Shown here in pieces: positions 26,201 to 38,200 of a stretch of DNA of 64,000 nt. The notes under the pieces were generated by a model, which saw only the letters and a program-made list of their open reading frames with translations, ran no database searches and was not told where the DNA came from. Each line of letters starts with the position of its first letter. Position 1 is the stretch's first letter. Both the position numbers and the translations under genes were made by a program. This DNA comes from Lingula anatina (taxonomy: Eukaryota; Brachiopoda; Lingulata; Lingulida; Lingulidae): positions 62,001-126,000 of the forward strand of contig NW_019775014.1 of the NCBI RefSeq assembly GCF_001039355.2, in the 5' to 3' direction.

Positions 26201-29200
26201 ATTTATCATGAATGATAATGTCTCATCCAAATAGACAAGATGTTCTATTTTAAAATGCTTCTTTTGAACATTGTTCTGGGCAAAAAAAGATTGCAGTAGG
26301 ATATTAAATGTTGTAAAAATTCATGTTCTTTTTGCTTGATGACACTAACAATGCATACTAATTTTCATTAAAACCATATTTGTGTTGAATCTCCATTTCA
26401 GACAAAGGAAACAGTACTGGTATGAGTTTTGTACACACTGCATTATTATACATTTAAATGCATGAGGATGATATTTTATAGATGTTTTAGCTTATTGCCA
26501 TGATTTCATCTTTTGACTTTTTCTGTTTAAATGATACATGCCCATTGCATGCTTCTGAACTGCTATTATGAAAATATGGTCTTACTTCTGTACCTAGATA
26601 TATTCAACCTACGATATTTTCTCATTGAACAAAATCAGACAAGTTTGTTTTTCAAAACCAGAATATGTTTATGATACCCAAAAAAATATTGTGAAAAATT
26701 CTGAGCAGCATCATAAATTCAGGATATTTTGGTTTTGGAAGAGCAAAAAATTAAATGATTAAATGTTTTGACCATGTAAGATGTTCAAAATTTATGGGTA
26801 ACTACCATAGTGTATTAATTTAATTCTTTTAAGGTATATTAATTTCATTTGGAATTAGATTTAACACATACTGTATTACATATTCATTTCACATAAGTTA
26901 GCATATCTCTAATCACATCTGTCTGTAAAATCAGACCTTAGTTCCAAGGTTAAGGATTATTCCAGTTTGAATGGGTCCATGCACTGCATGCTGTCTTCCC
27001 ATACCTTTCACCCTGTAGTCCCTTGCCTCCCATATAACACCATGAAACAGTAGGTTGCAGCAATATGACTCCTGACCCAGGCCCAGTTTTGTTAGCAGTT
27101 TGCTTTCACCACATTGTAATATAATGCATGCAATTTTATAATCCATGGAAGCGTGTGGCAGCGTATTATAATATAATNCAATCTTCTTTTATTTTTGCAA
27201 GATACATGTAAACCATGATAACAGTTTAAGGAAATGTTCTTTATTTTGAGTCTTGTGTATATAGTTTTAGAACTTAAATGATAAAGTTTATCTAAGATGG
27301 GATTCTGACTGTTAATTTGATTAAGGAAGCAATTAAAATGAAATTCTAATTTTCCAATTTGTATTCATTGAAAATTAGAGACGGTAACAGAGAATGAAAT
27401 TAAACCTCTTCTACAAGATGGCTAGTAATTTGCAACTTGTTTGCCATTGGTTGCTCATGTGGTAAAACAGATCATTAAGAAAAAAAAAAAGGCTGTTGTT
27501 TGAGTGATTTATTAGACTTCCTGAATTTGAGATGAGAGGTGGCATGAGCTTGCATACTTATACACCTTCAATTAACACTATGGTCAAGTGATCGCGATAA
27601 GGTAGGATATAAAATTCATTTGGTACTTTACCTGCAAGTAATCTCATAGTTTGTGCTCAGGAAAGTGCTCTTACAAAACCAGTTCAAAGAGTTGACTTCA
27701 TAACTATAAGATATGGCAAATAATTTCCTTAGAACACTACCAGACTTGACATTTCTAACTGGCGGAGGAGAAGAAGTGAAAAAACCAGTTCCTCATCCAC
27801 GAGGAAGGCCTTTCAGCGATACATCAGAGGTGTTTTGTTATATGTATTATTATTTAACCCAGCAGTCGGTAAATAAGATATAATTGTGGAAAGATATGCT
27901 TCACTAACAAGGTTTCACCCCAGTGGTGTTTCATCAGTCTAGGATCATGCCATACGTGACTTTTAAAGTCTAAGCTACACCATTGATATTGAACACTTTT
28001 TCCAGTTTTATTTCTAATCAGCAGGGGCTAGGCACATTTACAATACATTTATGATGTGTGATTTTGTGATAAGAAAGTCATTTCAGAGTTGGCCTAAGGT
28101 GAAAGGAAATGTATGAAGTTTTTTATAAGTGTTTTGTGGCCTCAAAAAAGTTTCACAGATGAAACGAGTAGGTATTATTTTGTTGTAAGGACAAAGGCAT
28201 TTGTTTGTTTGCTTTGTATATTCAGTAGTTTTTATAATAGAATTCATACAGGTGGCTAAATAACATACATTGTGCCTAGAAACGTTGAGCCTAGAAACGT
28301 TCAAGGTGATTGAAAATATCAAATTTTGTCTGTAAATTGCACCCAAACCAACCAGACGTCGAAGCACATAATGCTAATGCATATTCCAGGTGTAATTTTG
28401 ACCATTTGCACAAAATGTCAGGAAAGTCATGAAGGTAAGAGGGTTTTCTGTGTCACTTGATTGCAGAATCTGATATAAGATTCAACAAAGTCCGTTGTAG
28501 AGAGGTTTCATGGGAAAGTAGTCATGATTCTATACATGTAAAATTTAACTGTTTTTTGTTTGCAGATTGAAGAAAAGATCAACATTGACACACTGAACCT
28601 GTTGAAGCAGGCGTTTGAGGAGGCTGATGAAGATGGATCAGGAGAGTTGGATCTCGACGAGTTTAAAGTTCTACTGAAGAGTAAGCTCAAACTTGAAGGG
28701 ACCAAGGTATGATATCTATTGTATTGATGTACATTATAATGGAATGATTAATATTAGTACTCTTAGACTACAGAGTGTTTATTTTTGTTTGGTTTTTGTT
28801 GTTTTTAATAAGAGTTTATAACCCACATTTTTGTGATTTGAGTTAGAAAATTCACGTTCTGTGGCTGATGTTGTAAAATTAACAGTGTTGATTTTTCTTT
28901 GAATAATCTAGCAATAGTAGTGAATTAAAAATTTTGTTTTGATTTTGTGTTATTCATTCTGATGTCCTCACAGTGGCTTAGATTATATAATTTTAAGAAC
29001 TCTTTCATTTCTCTAGCTCTGCTCAGTTGGTTTTTAGTTTTATTAGAGGGCCTACCACAATGTTCAAAATTAGTATCTGGCAGCATTCTTACCAGGCAAA
29101 TAAATGGCAATGTTGGGTAAAGTTTAAGAATAATGTAATTTCTCTCTTATTAAAAAAAAATTGCCATGTCCAAAATTTTTATCATGAATGATAATGTCTC

Positions 29201-32200
29201 ATCCAAATAGACAAGATGTTCTATTTTAAAATGCTTCTTTTGAACATTGTTCTGGGCAAAAAAGATTGCAGTAGGATATTAAATGTTGTAAAAATTCATG
29301 TTCTTTTTTGCTTAATGACGCTAACAATGCATACTAATTTTCATTAAAACCATATTTGTGTTGAATCTCCATTTCAGACAAAGGAAACAGTACTGGTATG
29401 AGTTTTGTACACACTGCATTATTATACATTTAAATGCATGAGGATGATATTTTATAGATGTTTTAGCTTACTGCCATGATTTCATCTTTTGACTTTTTCT
29501 GTTGAAATAAAACATACCCATTGCATGCTTCTGAACTGCTATTATGAAAATGTGTTCTTACTATTGTTCCTAGATATATCCAGTGTACGATATATTATTC
29601 TCTCATTGAACAAAATCAGACAAGTTTGTTTTTCAAAACCAGGATATGTTTATGATACCCATAAAAAGATTGTTAAATATTCTGAGCAGCATTATAAATT
29701 CAGGATATTTTGATTTTGGAAGAGCAAAAAATGAAATGATAAAATGTTTTGACCATGTAAGATGTTCAAAATTTATGGGTAACTACCATAGTGTATTAAT
29801 TTAATTCTTTTAAGGTATATTCATTTCATTTGGAATTAGATTTAACACATACTGTATTACATGTTCATTTCACATAAGCAGCATATCTTTAATCACATCT
29901 GTCTGTAAAATCAGACCTTAGTTCCCAGGTTAAGGATTATTCCAGTTTGAATGGGTCCATGCACTGCATGCTGTCTCCCCTTCCCTTTCACCCTGTAGTC
30001 CCTTGCCTCCAATATAACACCATGAAACAGTAGGTTGCAGCAATATGACTCCTGACCCAGGCCCAGTTTTGTTAGCAGTTTGCTTTCACCACATTGTAAT
30101 ATAATGCATGCAATTTTATAATCCATGGAAGCGTGTGGCAGCGTGTTTGGAATTTGCTCATGGCATTATGTATATCATGCATTAAGATTTGCTGGTTTTT
30201 ATAAGCTTTGGATAATTTGATTCCTATAGTGTGTTGCAGATTACAGAATATTTATATTAAAGATAAGAGTCAAAGAAAAAAAGAAATAAAATTAACTATT
30301 CTTTATTCAATCTACAGTTAGATTTTCTAGTTTTACAAACATTTCAAACTATTGTTAAAATAGTTTAAGACCTACAGTCACAGTTTAAAACCATTAACTC
30401 ACAGTTAATTTTTCAATATTTTATTTTAAGTCTTCACTCTCCCAAATTAGGAAAACCTTCCCTTACTACCCCTTCCCCATGTGCACCCCACAATAAACAC
30501 TCCCCAGATATAACCAAAAGTAGTTAATGTTATAAGAAAAAATAATTACATTTACTAATGGACATTTTAACTGGAGGTGTTGGGAGGCAAATTGAGATAT
30601 GTCTAGCACTGGTGTTAGCAGATTGTTATATGGGTAAAATTTATTTATGGTTATATCCAGTTCACCACATAAGCTTATGAGGCACTTATTTTTTTATTCT
30701 GTCCATTTTACTGTATTAAATTTTAAAGGCACTGTTTCACCAGACATATGTATCGTGCAAAATGCATGCAATTATCATCAGAATAATTTTTGCATGTTAA
30801 TTTTGGGAATCACTGTAACTGGTGATCAGAATTATTGAACTTCTGTTTGATCTTTTTGACTTATGAAATCTTTTCACTTTTGCAAAGATGTTTATTTTGG
30901 ATAAAGATAAAAAGAATACTTCTACTGTTGAATGCTCTGGCTTGTTAGCTCCTTTGATATTTGCAGTGAAGTCTTGGATTTTATGATTAATAGTTATACA
31001 TACAACCTCCTATATTTAAATGTATTTTAGTTGGCATTTTGTCTCTCCAATTTTTCTCTCACTTGCAATAAATATAACACTTAGTTAAAGAGTATTAAAT
31101 GTGGAAACTGTATTTTACAAAATGACAACACACACCAACCATTACTCCAGTGCTTTCTGTTCATATAATCTCATTTTTTTCACAGGAACAACAAATTGAT
31201 GCCTTATTTTACAAAATTGACTACTCTTCTGATGGGCTCATCACATGGGATGAGTTCTGTACATACATGCAGCTGGAGTATGCTGAGAAGGAAGATTCAT
31301 ACAGGCGACTTAAAGATGTGTCCTTCCAGCTGCCTGCCAGGATAGAAACAACGCCTCACAGGGACACTGTGCTTAAGATAACTGACGCGTCAGACGGGAC
31401 CATTCTTGCTTGTAGCCAGGTTGGTAGTATGGCAGAATTTGATGTTTGTTTTATTTTATTTTTACAGTTTTTTCAAAGAGATTTTAATGAGCCTTATTGA
31501 CAAATAATCTGTGAAAATTATTGCATCACGAAAAGCAGAATTTTTCTGTTGTAAATTGGAAAAATAAATGATTAATTCCACTGTAAAACAGATTTAAGAT
31601 TTGAAAATAATGAACTTATGGAGGAGGTGCTTATTTGATATGGAAGCATATTGGATTCATGATCATGGCTTTTTAATTTGGAGCTGGATCATTACTTTGG
31701 AATTTAATCATAAGAGAATGGCAGATGATTTTCTATATTTTATATTTCCAGGATGGCACTGTGTCTTTCTGGAATGGCAATCTTGATTTGAAGAGAGTCA
31801 GGTCCATTGTGGTAAGATGGGAACATTTTGTCTGTTTCTGTAGCTGTGTGATGTAAAACATTTAATAAATCCGTAGTGATATTTTCTTTTGAAGTGAACT
31901 GGTGGCTAATCCAAAATGTGTATGTAATATGGAGGAATTTTTATAAAAAAATTATTAATTTCATTATGTGTTTTGTAAAAATTTTAGTAACATAACTGTA
32001 TATTGAAAATAAATCAAGATGTTTTTAATATTGTTTTGATGGTGTTCTATCATGGTATTGACAACTATTAAAAATTAAGCCTTACCTTTTACTCTGTTGA
32101 ACAGCCCAATGACCCTGCCATGAAACCCAAGCAGAAGTGGATCACAGACATGGTCCTGATGCCACAGTTTAACAAAATCATTGTTGTCACAGGGTAAGAC

Positions 32201-35200
32201 TATCCCATTCAACACACACACACCCCTGCACTTTAAAAAATATACTTATCTGTCAGTGCATGCTGTATACTCTTGACTACCAAGGAATGTTTTTCATCAA
32301 TTTCACTGTAAACTATGGGGTTACTAGTAAATAAATGAAATATGCAAATTATTATAATAAAACTTGTCAGAGTCATTGAAAATTGACCCAGTAATGTGAA
32401 GTTTTAGCAACTTATTGCTATTTGATGATTGTTTCCCTAGGGACCGTGAGATCCAGTTTTATGAGCTGTCATCTTTTGAACCCTACTGCCAGATCAGTGG
32501 ACTGGAGACTGTGCCTCTCAAGATTGATTACTGGTGAGTGAGGGCAGGGGAATCAATTGACTGCAATTTAAATTGTAATTATCAATTAATTGTTTGTGAA
32601 AGAATTTGTTATAATATCAGTTATCCCATTCTTACATCATGAAGTATACATACTGCCTGATAAAGCAAATTTCACAAAAGGGAGCATACATGGATGTGAT
32701 AAAAATGCAACTCTCTGTTCTCCCATCTATTGCACTAATTTTGGAACATGGGATATTTATTTGAGAGAGAGAGAGAGAGAACATTAGTGAGTAAGAGAGA
32801 GAGAGGTCAGGGCCGTGCTAATCTATATTTGATTGTCTGGATTGTGCCTAGTAGGGTTGAGCCAACTTGGCTGTAAAGACACCATTTATGTTTACATTTG
32901 GTTATCAGACTATTTTTCTCCAGATATAAAAACCAAGCTGGGTAATTTTGTTTTATTGCTTTATTGCTGATTCTGACCTCAGTTAACCTAACTGGTTTGT
33001 AGACATGCAATTATGCCTAAATTCATTCTATTCCCCTTAACTTTACAAGTCTTGATTTTCTGCAAGTTAAACACTGACTGGACTCACACATATTTCTGTG
33101 TAGGATATTTGAAACACATGCTGGGCATTTTGGAATAAATGTCCCCACGCTATTGAAAATTGGTATTTTCACATATAAAGTCAACACTTTGACATAAATA
33201 AATTTAGTTCATTATTTGTAAAGTGTTGGGAAAAATACCTACCTGTAATAGGAGAGTGCAGATGTTCCCAGTTGCATTAATCTTCTGATAATAGCATATT
33301 TGATGTTTGTTTATTTATCTGTTTATTTATCTGTTTATTTATTCATTTCAGTGGCACAGGTCCTGATGAGTGTCTGATCCTGTATGGGGATAGTATTGGC
33401 TGTATCAACATCCTGTCCATAGAGAACACAGGGGAGTGCCTGCGGCTGTGGAAGAAGATGCCTAAGGTGGAGGGGATAGCCACAGTGGGGATAGAGGCCG
33501 TGGCTGGGGGAGGAATGACCAAGTTCATCAGGTGGAAGGTCCATGGAGACTGGGTTCAGGAGGTCAGTGAATAGTCCTACTGTTTTATGTTTTTTCTTCT
33601 TTCTTCTGGCTGTTCTGGTGGCAAATATTTTAAAAAACAAAGAAGAGGCTAAAACTGTTGTAGGTTAAGAGGCAGCAGTTGGGTAGAATGAGGAGAGGGA
33701 GGGAGGGAGAGACAGGAGAAGTTTGATCATCTAGGCTGATTTCAATTCAGGGTTTTCAGTCTAAGAATCCAAGCTCTCAGTTGGTCTTCCCCAATCTTTC
33801 TGCTATATTTGGTATATATTTTGATATTTTTATATTTACAGGTGAAGTACTATGATGAAATTGGACAGGTGATTTCTTGTTCTAATCATTCCCAGACAGC
33901 ACTAGTCATAGGTAAGATATTATTTATAAATTATGCTTTTTTTTTGGTGAAAGGGTAAATTGGGATAACTTGATGTGATTTTTTAAAAATACGAAAAGAT
34001 TTTTAAAGGTTTACAGCTAGCTGCAGGAAAATTATTTTTTGAAAGAAAACTTTTTGTTACTTGCGGTATGTGGAGTATTGTGGAACAGCATTTTATTCAT
34101 ATTTTATCATCAGGACATGTTTTAACGTATAAACTATTTGGTCACTCTGCCTTGTCCATTACCAGGTTGTACATCAGGTAGCACCAATGTTGACCAGCAG
34201 TTGAAGGACACCAAGGACTCAAACACACTGGTGGATAACTCCTCCAAGGGTAAAAACAAGACGAACACGGCTTATGCTGTTCCTAAAGAACGCCTCCCTT
34301 CAGACCAACATGTCTTCAGGGTGTATAAAGGAGTGAAGACTTTTGCTTTCTCTAAGGATAAGAACACACTGGTGACAGGAGGTGAGTACCCTGAGGTTCA
34401 TATCTAGTGTGTGAAAATTTCTTTGTTTTCATTTTCTGTATATAGATATGGAGATTTGAAAATGGAGAAGCTGGCACAGGTCACATCTGACACTTGTGGT
34501 AGAAGTTGATTTCAGACTGACTTTAAACTAAAATTACTTTATGTTGTAAATTGTATCGCCAGCAGATCATATTAATTCATTAATGACTAAATACTTGAAA
34601 CATTTTATTTGTTATGTTTTGATTGAGTTGGAGAAATTGAAAAATTAAACTAAATAATGATAAAAAATTGAGAGCTAGTAATTATAAATGGTTTCTTATA
34701 TCACTTCAGGTATGGACAGGATAGTAAGAATGTGGAACCCTTATGTGCCAGCGTAAGTCGTCTGCTTTTGTCTTAAATCGGCTTCATTTCATTGATTATT
34801 TTAAATACTAAATTTGATTGTTAAGGAGATCTTTATGGATATAGAGAAAAATTGTTTTAGTGAAATTCTAGCTTTAATTGGACCCACTTGGCTACTAAGT
34901 AAAATAACTCTTTGCAGTTAAATATTATTGACAGTAAGTTCACTGAATGGTTTATTTTGAGGTCATTTTTTTTATTCAGAAAACCAACAGGGATGCTACG
35001 AGGTCACAATGCTCCCATTTTCTACTTGTTTGTTTCTGAGGAAGATGACAGGATCTTCAGTATATCCACAGACAAATGTGTGAAGGTAAGATGAATAACA
35101 AAATAACACAGAGTACGTGAAATGAATAAAAATATTTCTTTTTATTTTTAAAATACTTATTCATTTACAATTAATTTTGTTATTTTTGAATTACATTTTC

Positions 35201-38200
35201 TATTTTTTGAAGTAGTATATCAGCCTCATAATGATCCTATGATCAATCTGTTATATGAAATTGAGAATCTCTACACCTATGTGACTGGTCAGATTATTGC
35301 TAATCCCCCTGTTGATCTCCACTTAGGTCTGGGATATTCAAGACCAGAACTGTCTGGTAACAGTACGTCCAAAGAGTCACAAAATCCGGGGTGACTTGCA
35401 GTCCTGCTATTACTCTGCCCCTAACAAATGTCTAGTAGTGGCCACTGACCAAATATCTCTACTGGCCATCAAGTCCAGGTAAGTTAACTCCAGGANATAT
35501 TTGGAATTTGCTCATTGCATTATATATATCATGCATTAAGATTTGCTGGGTTTTATAAGCTTTGGATAATTTGATTCCTGTAGTGTGTTGCAGATTACAG
35601 CAGATTAATATTAAAGATAAGAGTCAAATAAAAAAGAAAATTAAATGCAAAGTTTCAGAAACATTTCAAACTATTTCAAACTATTGTAAAAATAGTTTAA
35701 GACCCAAAGTCTAAAAGTTTAAAACCATTAACTCACAGTTAATTTTCCAATATTTTATCTTAAGTCTTCACTCTCCCAAATTAGGAAACCTACCCTAACC
35801 ATCCCTTCCCCATGTGCACCCCTCAATATACACTCCCCAGATATAACCAAAAGTAGTTATAAGAGAAAATAATTACATTTACTAATGGACATTTTTAACT
35901 GGAGGTGTTGGGAGGCAAATTGAGATATGTCTAGCACTGGTGTTAGCAGATTGTTATATGGGTAAAATTTATTTATGGTTATATCCAGTTTACCACATAA
36001 GCTTATGAGGCACTTATTTTTTTATTCTGTCCATTTTACTGTATTAAATTTTAAAGGCACCTTTTCACCAGACATATGTATAGGGCAAAATGCATGCAAT
36101 TATCATTATAATAATTTTTGCATGTTAATTTTGGGAACCACTGTAACTGGTGATCAGAATTATTGAACTTCTGTTTGATCTTTTTGACTTATGAAATCTT
36201 TTCACTTTTGCAAAGATGTTTTTTTTGCATAAAGATAAAAAGAATACTTCTACTGTTGAATGCTCTGGCTTGTTAGCTCCTTTGATATTTGCAGTGAAGT
36301 CTTGGATTTTATGATTAATAGTTATAAATACAACCTCCTATATTTGAATGTATTTTTTTTTTTTTGGCATTTTGTCTCTCCAAAAATTTTCTCAGTTGCA
36401 ATAAATATAGTACTTAGTTAAAGAGTATTAAATGTGGAAACTGTATTTTACAAAATGACAACACACACCAACCATTACTCTAGTGCTGCCTGTTCATATA
36501 ATCTCCTTTTTTCACAGGAACAACAAATTGATGCCTTATTTTACAAAATTGACTACTCTTCTGATGGGCTCATCACATGGGATGAGTTCTGTACATACAT
36601 GCAGCTGGAGTATGCTGAGAAGGAAGATTCATACAGGCGACTTAAAGATGTGTCCTTCCAGCTGCCTGCCAGGATAGAAACAACGCCTCACAGGGACACT
36701 GTGCTTAAGATAACTGACGCGTCAGACGGGACCATTCTTGCTTGTAGCCAGGTAGGTGGTATGGCAGTATTTGATGTTTGTTTTTTAAATTTTTTTACAT
36801 GTTTTTTCAAAGAGATTTTAATGAGTCTTATTGACAAATAATATGTGAAAATTATTGCATCATGAAAAGTAGAAATTTCACCTGTTGAAAATAGGAAAAA
36901 TGAATGATGAATTGCACTATAAAACAGACTTTTTACAAGATTTGAAAATAACGAACACGGGTAGGAGATATTTATATGTGATGGAAGAAGCTTAAATTTA
37001 TGATCACGGCTTTTCAATTTAGAGCTTGATTGACACTTTGACTGAAATTTAATCATTATAGAATAGCAAATGATTCTGTGTATTTTATATTTCCAGGATG
37101 GCACTGTGTCTTTCTGGAATGGCAATCTTGATTTGAAGAGAGTCAGGTCTATTGTGGTAAGATGGTAACGCTTTGGCAGGTTCTGTAGCTTGTACTAGTA
37201 AAGTAATACATAGTAAAAAATACATGTATCGTAAAACATCAAAAAATAAAAACTAGTAGTTCTTTTCATAAAGTTTTTTATGATGACTTATCCAGCATGT
37301 GTTTTGTGTAATATGGAGAAAATTCAACAAATTTTATTAATTCCATAATGCTTTTTGTAAAAAGAATTAGTAGCATAGCTGCATGTGAAAATTAATGTAG
37401 AAGTATTGGTAATTAAACCTTACCTCTTTCCTTGTTGAACAGCCCAATGATCCTGCCATGAAACCCAAGCAGAAGTGGATCACAGACATGGTCCTGATGC
37501 CACAGTTTAACAAAATCATTGTAGTTACAGGGTAAGACTATCCCCTTCAACACACACCCCCCATACTTCAAAAAATTTACATATCTGTGAATGTATGCTG
37601 TATATTCTTGACTGCTAAGGAATGTTTTGCACCATTCTCAATGTTAACTATTGTGTTACTAGTAAATAAATGAAATATGCATAAGATTGCTATATGGTGT
37701 GCTGCCTTTGTGACCTTAAATATGTTTTCATTTATTATAATAAAACTTGTCAGAGTAATTGAAAATTGTCCCAATAATGTAAAATTTTAGCAATTTATTG
37801 ATATTTGATGATTGTTTTCCTTAGGGACCGTGAGATCCAGTTTTATGAGCTGTCATCTTTTGAACCCTACTGCCAGATCAGTGGACTGGAGACTGTGCCT
37901 CTCAAGATTGATTACTGGTGAGTGAGGGCAGGGGAATTAATTGATTGCAATTTAAATTGTAATTATCAATTAATTGTTTGTGAAAGAATTTGTTATAATA
38001 TCAGTTATCCCATTCTTACATCATGAAGTATACATACAGCCTGATTATTTTGTGATAAAAATGCAACTCTCTGTTCTCCTATCTATTGTGCTAATTTTGG
38101 GACATGGGGTTTCCATTTGAGAGAGAGAACATCAGTGAATGAGAGAGAAAGAGAAGTCAGTGGTGTGCTTATCTATATTTGATTGTCTGGATTTTGAGGA

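Larger units (their letters stand above)
24215..27177. repeat. Block A, copy 1 (A1)
   Basis: This segment recurs nearly base for base at 27181-30145, with scattered substitutions and short indels. It carries the doubtful exon at 24710, the first EF-hand exon and the 18-base microexon. Homology runs to about 27164. The last dozen bases before the N at 27178 are AT-rich and do not match copy 2. Confidence 0.95.
27181..30145. repeat. Block A, copy 2 (A2)
   Basis: Second copy of 24215-27164. The EF-hand exon (28566-28706) and microexon (29378-29395) are intact; the doubtful exon is broken in its first half. Confidence 0.95.
27179..35495. other. Probable alternative-haplotype contig (A2 plus B1)
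   Basis: This stretch is continuous, is bounded by single Ns, and duplicates the end of the left flank (A) and the start of the right flank (B). If it is removed, A1 (ending GTGTGGCAGCGT near 27164) abuts B2 (starting TTTGGAATTTGC near 35500) just as A2 meets B1 at 30145/30146. It is therefore read as one allele laid between two pieces of the other. Confidence 0.8.

Noticed and set aside
26931-30126. A 71-codon minus-strand frame present in both block-A copies
   Set aside because: The copies differ at residue-changing sites (for example Trp/Leu and Met/Lys), unlike the true exons, and no splice context is visible.
25596-36751. A novel protein with four EF-hands
   Set aside because: The extra EF-hands come from duplicated allelic contigs; synonymous-only differences and the B1/B2 frame break argue against it.
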